Shown here in pieces: positions 22,462 through 33,388 of a DNA stretch of 64,000 bases. Position 1 is the stretch's first letter; every line of letters begins with the position of its first letter. This DNA is from Xanthoparmelia taractica (taxonomy: Eukaryota > Ascomycota > Lecanoromycetes > Lecanorales > Parmeliaceae), in the NCBI GenBank assembly GCA_033085395.1, contig JANQBS010000049.1:62001-126000 (forward strand). Direction: 5' to 3'. Below the pieces are notes generated by a model. It had not been told where the DNA came from. It worked only from the letters and a program-made list of their open reading frames with translations, and did not search any database. The translations under genes and the position numbers were made by a program.

Positions 22462-23948
22462 ATGTCTTTCAGCTACTGGGAGCACAAGGCCCATAAAGCC
22501 ACCATTCAAACATGGCCGACGATCCGGAATAACTGGCACCTTGGCCTCACCGCGTTTGGTGGACCACCCGTCCATTTCAAAATCGTACGCAAAACACCCC
22601 AGCCAACATAATATAGTCTGACCTTGCAACCAGCTCCATGAAAAATTTGTGGTAAAGCTCAACTGGATCGACGAGCAAATAGTACGCACCTTTACAAACA
22701 ATTTCGCTCACTCAACAGAACTAAATCTCCTCATAGTACCAGGAGCTCTTTAGCGTCTCACAAGCTCTGTCAGGTCCCGCAAGCCTAAAGATGCTCTACT
22801 GCATCAACTTAATCCACAACGGCTTACTTGGAGCCATCATTGCCTTTTTCATCTTCAGGTAGGCCTGGGCTTTCGTAAAGCTCTAGAGCGGACTGTTGAT
22901 AACTTTACCGCGCAGCTTGCCTGGTGCTGTGGGTATGTTTGGTCTCTCCGTCGGCATCTCCAACATAGGGAGTACTTTACCTCGTGCAGTTTACGCCCTA
23001 CTCTCTGGGCTGAACGCCGCAACGGTCGGAATAATCGCGTGCGCAGCAGTTTCGCTATCAAGCATAGCAATTACGGACAAGCTGACCAGAATCCTTGTTT
23101 TTCTTACTGGTGCCGCTGGATTGCTATATAAAGCGCTCTGGTACTTTCCGGTCCTTATCTTCGCTGCAGGTTTCGCGGCTGTTACACACGACTACCGCTG
23201 GCTTCATCGCCTCGTGCAGGCCATTAAAGATATCTTCATACCAGCGAGAGCGTCATCGATGGGAGTGGAGAATAATACAGTCGAAAGAGATAGTCGGAGC
23301 GATCCCACTAGCTCCATCATGGCCCCCCAGCAACATGGAATGACATCTGGAGGCGATCCTGAGTCGCGCACCATACCACAGGAATATCGGCTAAATATCT
23401 CGTGGAAGTCCGGAACTGCAATCATCACGACCTTCTTCCTCACCTTCATTGTTGTAATGGTGCTCCGTGGAGTCTTGCACAATCCTCCTATACTGTACAA
23501 ACTCTTCACTAACCTCTACCTCGCCGGAACCATCATTTTCGGTGGCGGGCCGGTCGTGATTCCGCTACTGAGGGAATACATCGTGGCAGAGGGATGGGTC
23601 AGTCCGCGCGACTTCCTTGTCGGCCTCGCCATCATACAAGCATTTCCAGGGCCCAACTTCAACTTCGCCGTATTCCTAGGCGGTCTCACCGCCATCAACA
23701 ACGGGCAATCCGTCCTGCTGGGAGCAATCATTGCATTTATAGGCATCTTCTTGCCGGGGATGGTCCTAGTTCATGGGACAATGGGCGTTTGGAAAGTCTT
23801 GCGAAGCAAGCCGTGGGTAAAATCCGGGGTTAGAGGTATCAATGCGGGTGCTGTCGGCTTGATCTACACAGCTGTGTACCGGATTTGGCAGGTTGGGTTT
23901 ATAGATGAGGATTTTCAGTCCGGCAAAAGTTTGGGCGATGATCCGTGA
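22462..23948 (+). CDS. Chromate transporter (CHR family), four exons, ends early
   Basis: Predicted exons are 22462-22584, 22634-22681, 22737-22858 and 22916-23948 (GT-AG introns of 49, 55 and 57 bp). The first exon starts MSFSYWEHKAHK and holds the conserved LGLTAFGGPPVHF. The N-terminal half continues WIDEQI, QALSGPAS and SLPGAVGMFGLSVG, and the second half has its own GGGPVVIPLLREY and QAFPGPNFNFAVFLGG. CHR proteins are plasma-membrane carriers linked to chromate/sulfate export. Both halves (two CHR domains of about 5 TM each) are present. The frame stops at TGA 23946-23948, but the same register continues for 39 more codons (WVVVTATAYVGGRYFGLSAP and an LALLLGGSLGLV helix) to a TAG at 24066-24068. 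This suggests a recent TGG-to-TGA change that removes the last membrane segment. Confidence 0.85.
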
Positions 23949-24068
23949 TGGGTGGTTGTTACAGCGACGGCCTATGTTGGAGGCAGGTACTTTGGCCTCT
24001 CTGCGCCGCTGGCTTTACTTCTCGGTGGTTCGTTGGGGTTAGTAAGATATGGAGTAATTATGAGCTAG

Positions 24069-24892
24069 ACATCGCGAGGGCGAGAGAATGCTCTTTCAGA
24101 GCAGTGACGAGTTTGGCTTTTATCTGCACGTCTCACGTCTTTATATACTACACATGTTTTTCGCGGTTTCTACATGCTTATGATAGCGTTTCGGAATTGT
24201 CGCAGGGAGATCAGGCTGGACTACAACATGAACCAAAAGGAGAAGGATAAGGAGGGGACGAGAGTAGCTTGGTCAGATGCTTCCTAATATGATTTGAGAG
24301 TGTAACAAACAGACGGCGTAATTCTAAAACGCGCGTGTAAAAACATAAGCGAGTAACTAGATCTAATATTCAGACATGTAACAGAAGAGGCGATAAATAA
24401 GTAAGTAAGAGTGCGAAACGTTGTCGGAAAGGATATATATCTCCTTCAGCAGCACCTCGGTTGGCAGCCCGCTTGAACTCACTTATCTGAATCCACCGAT
24501 ACCAGCGGACTGGAGTTCATATGATTTTGATTCCTATGATCCATAGGGTAATGGAAAATACCAATAGATGCACGCGTGGTCTAGCGTGGTCTTGAGAATG
24601 TGTACGACATGAAATATCAGAGTATCATTGAGATGTAAGATCTTGCAGAAAAAGACGCGGTCGTTCATGTGTAAGTTATCCATGTGAAAATAATATTCTA
24701 AGAGAGACATACATGAGGTAAAATAACAAGCAAAGAAAAATAACGCTAAGGCATAAATGCTTGGCGTTCACTGCGTAGAAAGTTGAAACACGCTAAATGT
24801 CCTCGAGGTCAAGTCCTGTCATACAGCTATCAAATCCAAGGCCACACGAAGAGAATACGCTGAGAATACGACTCACAAAGCACGCCCCAGCC
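24069..24892. other. Intergenic, no gene seen
   Basis: A fairly AT-rich stretch of about 820 bp. No supported gene. The frame of the next gene is open upstream of its chosen ATG to about 24797, so a slightly longer N-terminus is possible. Confidence 0.5.
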
Positions 24893-25684
24893 ATGGACTA
24901 TCTCGGAGAGGATGACTACCCTCCTCCTCCTCCGTCATCTGAATCCCTGTTCATCCCTGCTGCCGCCCCACCTCCCTCCCTCCCAGCGTACACCACCGAT
25001 CCCTACAACGGCATGCCCCCTCCTCCCACTGGCGAATACCCCGACCTGCAACAACTCATGAACGCCTGTCAAGACCACGCCCGCTTGCATGGCTACGCCT
25101 GCGTGACCGCCAGCAACAATTATAAACGTGGCATCGCATACGTGCGCTGCGACCGCGGCGGTGACTACGTCAACCACTGGAAGCTGACCGACGAGACGCG
25201 CGTGCGGAAGAACCGGAAGAAGAGACTAGTTGGCTGCAAGTGGAAGGCCAGAGCGAAGAGAAACGCGTTGGGCAACTGGGTGTTGACCATGATGGAAGAC
25301 AAGCACAACGGACACGATCCATCAGGCGACGCGACAAATCATCCCAGTCTACGGCAATTGCCGGCAGCGGCGGTGGAGGAGGCGAGACAGGCGTTCAAGG
25401 CGAAGAGGAGTCCGAAGCAGGTGCTGGAGTTGTTGCAGCAGCAGTACAACCCGGCGGTGACGGCGCAGGATGTATACAATTTGAAAGCGAAGATCAACCG
25501 GATTGATAATTCGGCGACTGCTTCCACTCTTACATCCAGGACCGAGCCGGATATACCAACCGATCCGGCGCTTCAGTTGCAGAGTCCGTACCAGTTTCTT
25601 CTCATCTCCGGATATGTGCTAAGCTGACAATGCAATAGGCTCCAACCAGACACTTCTACCTGGCAGCCCGCTTCCTGCCCTTAG
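24893..25684 (+). CDS. FAR1/MULE-like DNA-binding protein without a transposase
   Basis: Two exons, 24893-25587 and 25639-25684. The 51 bp intron has a GCTGAC branch-like site and ends in ATAG; without it the frame stops at 25627. After an acidic, Pro-rich start (MDYLGEDDYPPPPP) comes a Cys/His-containing module: LMNACQDHARLHGYA.V..S, YVRCDRGGDY, RLVGCKWKARAK, then NWVLTMMEDKHNGHDP. This is the pattern of the FAR1/WRKY-GCM1-type DNA-binding region at the N-terminus of Mutator-like transposases. A helical segment follows (about 160-205, RSPKQVLELLQQQY...DVYNLKAKINR). The protein stops before any DDE transposase, so it is a solo DNA-binding protein: either a domesticated gene or a truncated transposon relic with an intact frame. 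Regulation of transcription is inferred only. Confidence 0.65.
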
Positions 25685-26268
25685 TGGTGAAGTCCCTGCC
25701 CGCAAGTGCCAATGCACATGCTGCGATCATTGAAGGCTTAGTCATATCGGCAACTCCATTCCACTCAGCATGATTACCCTACAACTCAAGAAGATACCCG
25801 GCACTAATTCTCTGATTCCCTTGCTTCTTCCCAGTTTGACCTGCATCATTTTCCAATCTCGGCATCGGAACGGATCACATGCATCATCACGTACGATATC
25901 TACGAGGCGACAAGCATTGCCAGGAGCTTGTTGCAGCATCATGACAGGCAGCTAACATGCAGGGCGTTACAGGGATCGACATACATGCACAATGCTTCAT
26001 TTGGCTCTCTCAACCAAACCGTATCTGCTTTGCCCAAAGGCGTCGGGAATCAGGATCGGCCACTTTGCTCAGCTAGATACCCATACATTGAAGTAAGACT
26101 TACATGTACATATTTAGAAAGGATTCAAATACTTCTCAACCAACCCACATGAGTACCTTGAATGTCACGACTCATACAACTCAGTCCAACCAGGGTATCT
26201 AAGACGCACATGCCAATACCACATAACTTTCACGAAGCACCATCCAACGCACCAGGCGCATCCCAACC
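25685..26268. other. Intergenic, no gene seen
   Basis: About 580 bp between convergent genes. No domain-bearing frame. The 3' part of the CAP gene below runs into a C-rich tract near 26270-26470. Confidence 0.5.
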
Positions 26269-27060
26269 TCACAGCCCCAAAGCCCCCAACATCCCAACCC
26301 CCACCACCACCAACACCCCCCACCCAACCCCGAACCTCAACCCCCCCTTCCTCCCCGCCCCACCCCCATTCACCTCCGCCACCACCCTCGCCAACCCCTC
26401 CCCAACCTCCCTATCCCCATCCACCACCCACAACCCCACCAACCCCCCCACCTCATCCCCAAACATCCCCTCTATATTCCCCTTCGGCCAATACTCACAC
26501 ACAACAAACCACCCCCTTACGCCTCCCCTCCCCCCGCACTCCACCCTCCCGCACCCCACATCCGTCGTACCCTTCCACACCAGCTGCGAAAAATGCCCCG
26601 TCGACTCGCTATACGTCTCCTTATGATAATCATACCTGCGACCCTCCTCGCCCCATGCTTCGACGGCGGCCGTCACGTTCGCGTAGTCCTGGGCTAGGTT
26701 CTCGCCTGCTGCGCTGTGGGAGTGGTTGAAGTGGCATTGGGATGCCCAGGCGGAGGCGGTGGTGGCGAGGGAGGCGTTCCAGAGGAGGGCGGTGGCATTG
26801 TGGTGGGCGCGGTAGGTGTTTGTGGTGTTGAGGATTGAGGATTCGAAGGCGGTGTTGGAGGTGTATTGGATTGATGCTGGGGTTGGGGTTGTTGTTGTTG
26901 TTGTTGTGGGGGTGGAAGCGGAGGAGGAAGGGGAAGAGGTGGCTGCTGCGGCGGTGTAGGTTGAGGTGGAGGTTTCGACGATGAGGACGGCTGTTGTTAG
27001 GGTGGGTAGGAGGGAGATGAGGGCGAGGGAGAGGGAGAGGGAGAGGGTTGGGAGATGCAT
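26269..27060 (-). CDS. Secreted CAP/SCP (PR-1-like) protein, probably GPI- or membrane-anchored
   Basis: A 263-residue single-exon protein. Residues 1-24 are a signal peptide. A Ser/Thr-rich spacer (about 28-63) follows, then the CAP domain: ILNTTNTYRAHHNATALLWN, WASQCHFNHSHSAAGENLAQ, the CAP1 signature GHFSQLVWKGTTDVGCG and the CAP2-like WFVVCEYWPKGN. Its paired His and Glu residues and two disulphide-type Cys pairs are present. The last 22 residues are hydrophobic (GVGWGVLVVVGVGMLGALGL), which fits a GPI-anchor signal or TM end. Fungal CAP proteins (Pry/PR-1) bind sterols and lipids outside the cell (established for Pry1); the ligand here is unknown. The very GC-rich 3' half, with long C runs on the + strand, is compositionally odd but keeps an open frame. 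Confidence 0.9.
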   Translation of the reverse strand: MHLPTLSLSLSLALISLLPTLTTAVLIVETSTSTYTAAAATSSPSSSASTPTTTTTTTPTPASIQYTSNTAFESSILNTTNTYRAHHNATALLWNASLATTASAWASQCHFNHSHSAAGENLAQDYANVTAAVEAWGEEGRRYDYHKETYSESTGHFSQLVWKGTTDVGCGRVECGGRGGVRGWFVVCEYWPKGNIEGMFGDEVGGLVGLWVVDGDREVGEGLARVVAEVNGGGAGRKGGLRFGVGWGVLVVVGVGMLGALGL

Positions 27061-28399
27061 TGCTAGAAGAGGATGTAGGGTTGGAAGCAGTGAGCGGTCA
27101 CGGTGACAGAAGAACGTAGGAAATGGATATTATTATGATGGATAAATGAGGGTCAAACAGATGATGGCCACTGTGAGAATATATCCACAAATAAAGACGA
27201 GGACATAGCGGTTAGTGATTTTGATTGTTTTGATATACTTTTTTCTCAAATACCTACATACATGCTCCTTGTTTCAGATATTGACAATAGAAAAGACTTC
27301 ATTCGAGTTTTGCTATTCACACACAAGGTGTTCGAAGTTGCACGTTTCATGGGGAATGATTCGCCGAGATCGTTCGATTTGTAGGCGGCTGCGCTTGGGG
27401 ATTTGCCGCGCTCCTTTTCAGTCCAAGTAAAGTGAATCATCGAATTCATTGGGCACCATGGGGATTGTTGTAGCACCCTTGCCAATGCCAGAACCTGGAA
27501 CAGAAGCGTTACCCTTAGAAATGACCAAAGTTCGCAAAGAAGTTCCGCAAGTCACAAATGTTACTCATAAGAAACCGAATTTCCTACGAGAGCCGCTCTT
27601 ATACCCGTTCTCATATGGCGCTGAAATGATGGAAGAGATTGAACAAATTCAGATTAGGACTCATGGTCACAATGGAACTTCCGGAAATGCTTTGCAATGC
27701 CTCGCCATGCAGAGACCGAGTCCGATTACAAATGGTGCGGAGTCCTAAAGCCGGGAGAGTGATTGATCAATTACTGGAATCATAAAATGGAGAAAATGCC
27801 AACGCCAAATATACTTCTCTTAGTACGTCGTAGTCGGATGACAAACACCAGATCCCTCTAGCAGATAGGACAGGGATCAGTTCGTCTCCATAGCCTTCAA
27901 TGGCTTTCGGTCGGCGTCGGCGCTGCCTTGACCCTTTAATGTCTCGAAAGATCGAGTTGAGAGTAAATTGAGCAAGCCATCAAACGAACGAGGGTTGGCC
28001 GAACATGAGCCACAAATTAGCAGGTTGCTTCTAGAGCAGGAATGGTAGGAGGTGGAAATGCGCGGGAACTTGATAGCTTCTGTCAAGGCTCTTCTGACTG
28101 AAGGATGCCATTGGCTTGTGCGCCATGCAAATTCATGCTCTTGTAGATTAGTTGTAATTTGCGTTCCGGGTACTCTCATCCAGTTGCCAAATCTTGGCTG
28201 CTACTTGATCGCTGTGTTTCCCATACATTTGATCCTGCCTTTGATGTCGAAGCGGATATTATAAGACTGTTAGCTCTTCCGAGGGGTTGTAAAGGTCGGA
28301 AATCCTCGCACGACGAAGCATGGAGCTCAACGACCAGCCGAGATATACGACACCGATACCCTCGTATTTGTGTCTCATCGGTCAGCCCGTTTCTGATCT
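27061..28399. other. Intergenic, small open frames only
   Basis: About 1.3 kb. A 97-codon frame on + from an ATG at 27458 to 27748 and a 100-codon frame on minus (27877-28179) are open, but neither shows a domain or splice pattern. I do not call them genes. Confidence 0.4.
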
Positions 28400-29375
28400 T
28401 CAATCACTGGCCCGATATCTCCTCCTATACTCCTCCAGCCTTTTCATATCCTCCTCATTTCCCTTGTCCCTCAATAGCGCAATCAGATCGTCCAACGTGA
28501 CAATGCTCGCCGTCTGCACGCCAAACTCCTGTCGAATCTGCCCCATGGCGCTCATTCTCGGCTCCCCATCATCAACCCCTTCCTCCTTTTCTCTCGGCCC
28601 GGGCATCTTCTCTACCCGATCTAACGCAACTGCAAATCCCACTACCTTTCCCCCCTCCTTGTCTACCAATTGTATGGTCTCCCTCATCGCGGTACCCGCC
28701 GTGATCACATCGTCTATGACAAGTACGTTCTTCCCTTTCAACGAGGCACCAACGATACCTCCGCCTTCGCCATGGTCTTTGACTTCTTTGCGATTAAAGC
28801 TGTAGGAGACGGACGACCAGGTTTCAGGGTCGATTCGATAGAGTTCAAGTAACGTTGAGCAAGCGAGGGGTATCCCTTTGTAAGCCGGGCTCAAAGTCCT
28901 CTAGTCAGCGAGCCCTCCGTAAGATATATGGGTCATACGCAATGTTTAAGGAGCAGCAGGGAATTCCTGCTCCCATGGAACGTGTACTATAACTGCGCCA
29001 AGAGTGGAACAACGGCGAGAGAGTTCTCACCCGAAAATAACGTCCGGTTTTGGGAGGGAAGGATGCGAAGAGAGGAAGGAGATGATGGTGTGAGCGTAGG
29101 CGGTGGATATTGCTGAGAGAAGGGCGGAAGTGTGGAAGGAGCCGGCGTTGAAGAAGTAGGGGGATTCTGCGGGATAGACGTCAGTAATCCTGCATGTCGG
29201 TGCGAGGATTATGATTGAAAAGCAAATTGTGACCTGAGGGAGCCAGTTACGTACGTCGGCCAGATTTGAGGGTGTAGGTACCAAAGGTGAGGACGTTGGC
29301 CGAGAGGCAGGATTGGAGAAACGCGGCTTTGTAGGTAGGTATAGTAGAGGTGACAGGCTCGGTAGAGGCGGCCAT
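28400..29375 (-). CDS. ura5: Orotate phosphoribosyltransferase (URA5), three exons
   Basis: Predicted exons are 29375-29255, 29166-29031 and 28889-28400 (248 residues; introns 88 and 141 bp). The enzyme joins orotate and PRPP to form OMP, the fifth step of de novo pyrimidine synthesis, in the cytosol. Exon joints restore SGRQSPYFFNAG and DVIFGPAYKGIPLA, both strongly conserved. The PRPP-binding loop VLVIDDVITAGTAMRE lies at about 155-170, and the flexible-loop segment with FNRKEVKDHGEGG at about 120-133. The length fits fungal OPRTases (about 225-250). A (CCCTAA)2-like telobox lies about 90 bp upstream of the start. Convergent with no close neighbour. Confidence 0.95.
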
Positions 29376-30036
29376 CGTAGTGGATTTAATGAATGCTTAG
29401 ATTATAGCAACAATGATGAGTACTTTAGTGGACTGACAATTCTTAAGATGTAGACGGAGCAAGTAGTAACCCTAACCCTACGCTCACATAGGCTAAGGCC
29501 ACTCAACTGAAGGGGGCCCCCAATAGCATAAAAGCCGTGGGCATATGTTCCATTCTACTCATGATCCGTTATACCCATGCATAAGTATACGCGCCATATC
29601 AGGGCATGTTAAGCATATGCGAATTGTTGATATCTGGGGCATTGGTTGGATCCCTCGAGTGTGGCAACCTACATCTCGTCACCACAAATTATCTGGCTTT
29701 AGGATTTATGCGAAAGCTTGCCTTGGGGTTCCAGTACTTATGGTGCAGACCTCCGTAAGGTACGGCAAAGATATTGCTGCGGTTTATCTGCATGTCCATC
29801 ATGCACAGCATCATCTAGAAACGGCCAAAAGATCTGCGGTGCTGAAGGATCAGGCCAAAGCAGAATGACTGGCTGACGGTAGCCACAGCCTCTCCTGCAT
29901 GCATCAATTCAAAACACTTTATGCATTGTCAACCTGGCCTCATTGCTGAGATCAGGCACAACCCCTTATGTCGTCTCCTGGTGCCCTTTAACCAGCAGAC
30001 TCAGCATTGAGCGAAGTTGTCCTTCGCCGTCATACT
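29376..30036. promoter_or_regulatory. URA5 upstream region with telobox-like motif
   Basis: TAACCCTAACCCTA at about 29467-29480 is two telomere-type units (TTAGGG on the other strand), about 90-105 bp upstream of the URA5 ATG. Fungal promoters with such teloboxes are bound by Myb-type telobox proteins in some species (family knowledge). The rest of the 660 bp shows no supported gene. A 107-codon frame at 29545-29868 has no motif. Confidence 0.4.
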
Positions 30037-31052
30037 ATGACACTCTTTACCCTCTACCGTCTTTTCTTCTTGGCGGCCCTCAGTATGCAAGTGTATAGTT
30101 CATGTTATTACCCTGATGGTACACATATTGCGGCTGATCAACCGTGCATTGACAATGGCACCCAGGCAAGCTTCTGTTGCGGTCCAGGTTTCAGATGCCT
30201 ATCAGACAAAGTTTGCTACGAAGCCTCTGTATCAACATGGGCGCGAGGTAGCTGTACCGACGAGACGTTCAGATCACCCTCTTGTCCGCAGTTCTGCTTG
30301 AGTGCGTATATCTGGTGCATGCGGGACTCCAGTGACTGACAAGGCTTTGCCGATAGCACCAAATAACAACGCCAACATAATGTTTCCATGCGGTGGCATA
30401 GCCGATTCCTACTGCTGCTCACCTGATGGCTTGCCGTGCTCCTGTGAGGCCAGCAACGTCACTTTGGGCGCTTCATCTAGCGATGTGTCTTTGATAGCCT
30501 CTAGCGAGTCAGCGGTATCAACAACCGCATGGGGATCACAGGTTTTGCCGTCTTCTGCTCCGAGCAGTACGTGACTGAGGGACAGTTTTATAGGCGTTGC
30601 TAAATTGACCCCAACATCTAGTTGTACCAATATCTTCATCCAGAACTACGACTTCCGCAGAAATGACTGCATTGCCAACGTCGAGCTCAGCGTTGCCACG
30701 CATCACTGTCGTTTCTTCGGCTACTACAACAACGCTGTTCTCGGCAAGCCCATCTGAAACCCTCGATTCTTCAGATGCCTCCTCTTCTTCCCACGGCAAT
30801 TCTAAAGAAGGAGCTACCATTGGAGCCCCAATAGCTATACTATCTGCCATCGTTGTCTTACTCGTCGCATTGCTCATCCGACACCGACACCGATGCCGAA
30901 CTCAGTCAACCATGGCGGATGTGCTTAGCGAGCTGGCCAACAATAGTAGCAGCGCCAAGAACCCAGTGGAGCAACAGCGCTGGGAACTACCAGCCGGTAT
31001 AGCAGCTACGGAAATGGAAGGACAAACCGAGATAGCAGAGCTGGTAGCTTAA
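30037..31052 (+). CDS. Single-pass Cys-rich surface protein, three exons
   Basis: Exon 1 starts at 30037 (MTLFTLYRLFFLAALSMQV, a signal peptide) and reads SSCYYPDGTHIAADQPC, ASFCCGPGFRCLS, RGSCTDETFRSPSCPQFCLS. This is a Cys-rich ectodomain type common in Pezizomycotina and of unknown role. Exon 2 (to 30566) continues FPCGGIADSYCCSPDG..CSC in another frame. Exon 3 is 30622-31052, joined by a clear GTACGT...TAG intron (30567-30621), and carries a Ser/Thr stalk, one TM helix (IGAPIAILSAIVVLLVALLI), basic HRHRCR and a short cytosolic tail. The joint between exons 1 and 2 (about 30302-30332) is not resolved: the only in-phase GT-AG pair gives a 31 bp intron, so a 1-base frameshift must be considered. 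The fold suggests a wall or surface sensor; function unknown. Confidence 0.6.
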
Positions 31053-32944
31053 ACTGTGCGGCGGGCTGTTTCCAATTAGGTCGGAACTTGTTCGAGACTT
31101 TGAGGCTTGTTTTTGTTATTTACGGGGCACTACAGGTGGCTATGAGATTCTCAAAGCTAGGATTATGTGACTGGATTGCATGATATATGGACACGATGAG
31201 ATGTGCATATGAGCCTACCTATGCAAATTCGTAGAGATTCCTTCCCCTCGGGCCACCAATAAGAGAGCCCGTGGAACTATGTTTATTCAGCGATTACGGG
31301 AACTCTTTCCTTTGATTCGCACACACAGAACATTATTGTCTTCTGGCCAGCTTACGATCGATCGCCGACATCATACTATTATCGAAAGAAGACCAGGAAT
31401 GTTTTGAAGATGGCATCCTCTGCTGCAGCTCGGGTTTATTGCACTGTTAATTCATCTCACACACTCATTGTAGGGTGAAAGTCAACGTCCACACTTTAGA
31501 GATTCGAGACAAGTCTTTTAAGCAGAGTTTAGAAAGAAGTCAAGCCAGAGAAATTTACGACGCAGGGTGAACTCCTCCCACCGGGCTGCCTACTTGTTCG
31601 ACATGTTGAGAGGAATCGGTGATGCTGGAGGTGTGACATTTACAGCATGTTCTACAGACGGAATGGGCAAGAAGCTTCGTAGTTACTTTAGGGGTCACAA
31701 GGACATGTGGTGTGGAAGGAGAACTTTTCTTTTCTTTTCTGATAAGAAGCATGGTAATAGCATTCTATGTGGTATGTTCGTTAGAGACAATAACAAGCAG
31801 AAAGATGCGGTTTTCCTTTACTTGAGTATAGACAACCCTTCTTCTAGCTCTCAAAGGCTCCTGCGCCTTGCTATCAGAAACCAGAACGGGGGTTCCTGTC
31901 CATGGGTAAGCAAGGTAACAGTGGAACAAACGTTCCGAGGCGGGCACACCTAGCAGCACTCAGATCTCCGCACCGATCTCACATAAGGCAGCATCCCCTC
32001 CATGAAGCCATCTTTCTAATCCTCGTCAACCTTTTCGGAGCAAGCTTGTCACAAATCGCATTGCAAGCGAAGCAAGGGTGCAATTTCATTGCTGTCAACA
32101 GGCGGTCCTCCATTGGAGATGCTACCCTCTTCAGGACGCGCATACGGTCAATACGAACGGTAAAGTAAGTGAATTTTGCGATTGGGAAGTCACGGGAGAA
32201 TTCAGTCGCTGTGTATACTTTCTGTTGGAGTAACGGGACGGCGAAAGAGTTACTGCAAATTCTTTGAATGCCTTTGGCTTTGTCCTGACGAATGGCTTTG
32301 GTTTCTTTCTTTGCTTGATAGATGCTAGTCCCGTTGTCGATGTCGATCGCATATCGTAAGTTTTCGGTCTCACAAAAGCCGAGAGATCTGACTCGGTATA
32401 AGCCGCCTTTTTGGCTCACTTCCTGGAATAGTCCCTAGCCATGTGCTCTGCTTCAGTTTGGTGCCGTTCATCAGGGAACCCTTTTTGAATGGTGATGTGG
32501 CTGGCAGGATTTATAAACAGGCGACCGCTCATCAGCTGACTTGAAAACTTTCGAGAGCAAACCAGGCCGTTCTGAGACCGTGGTCGGCTGTGAATGACAT
32601 ATGTTGGGGGGTAATCTCCGCATGTGGTCGCAAGTGGAAATCAAGCACCCTCAGTCGGACAACATAACTGGAAATCAAGGTCTGATGTACTGATCCTTGA
32701 AGCCTGTCCGTAGTAACAGCGAGCCATCTTTCGACGCCTCTGAATGCGGCGCTCGAAGTCCACGAGGCGACGATTACAGGTATGATACCAGCGCCCGCTT
32801 GCTCTCATAGCGTCTTTGTGGCAGAGCACATTGCATTCAATTCCTGTGTTACTTAGCATCTACGGGTCAGCAAAGCATCGTGCAGGAATTCCTGCCTACA
32901 AGTACTACCATGACATCCTCGATAATTGAAGCCAAGGGATCATC
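31053..32944. other. Region without a firm gene; some minus-strand frames
   Basis: On the minus strand, a 146-codon frame (32419-31979) includes LHPCFACNAICDKLAPKRL, and a 72-codon frame (32859-32641, real ATG) includes a basic FERRIQRRRKMARCYYG run. Between them another stretch of about 46 open codons exists. They could be exons, or relics, continuing the small gene at 33388, but no set of splice sites joins them convincingly. Confidence 0.25.
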
Positions 32945-33388
32945 TTAGATATATTTATGCTCATCAGTGGCCTGACTGAGAGGCGAGAAAGGCGCTTGAA
33001 ATCCAGAGGTCGTCTCTTTAGTAATGGCCTGGCTTTCTGGCTTGTGTTCTGCTTCCAAGTGCTCATTTCTAAGCACGTCGAAGACATTTGAGGGTTTCAC
33101 CGTCTGCGAAACTGGTGGATTCACTTCAATTGACCCTTCCGACAATGACTGCATAGGAACACGCTTCAGCAAAATTTGAGTTCATCAATCAGGTTATAGG
33201 AGACACGTCGTTACATCTGTCTTCAGCTGACGATTTAACGAGACTTGCGCCGAGGTAACGTGCTCATGAGATGGAGTTATCTCAACTTTGGTTGTGTGAT
33301 TTTCACCCTGCGCACTCTTGAAGAAATCCATGATCTTTACGCGCTTTTTGATGCTACTTTTCAGTGCTTGTAGTATAATGTCGGACAT
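32945..33388 (-). CDS. Possible small two-exon protein with a PIP-box-like motif
   Basis: Exons 33388-33215 and 33163-32945 are separated by a 51 bp GT-AG intron in phase 0 and give 130 residues from a true ATG. I recognise no domain. Near the N-terminus, residues 16-23 read RVKIMDFF within a Lys-rich stretch. This resembles the PCNA-interacting motif (Q-x-x-[ILM]-x-x-[FY]-[FY]) except that Arg replaces the first Gln. The rest is polar, with Glu, Ser and Pro, and looks disordered. The clean intron and even frame argue for a gene; the absence of any homology I can recall argues for caution. More exons may follow downstream (see 31053-32944). Confidence 0.35.

Noticed and set aside
27458..27748. 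97-codon + strand frame
   Set aside because: It has a true ATG but no motif, signal or neighbour support.
29545..29868. 107-codon + strand frame upstream of the Cys-rich protein
   Set aside because: No recognisable feature; composition is like non-coding sequence.
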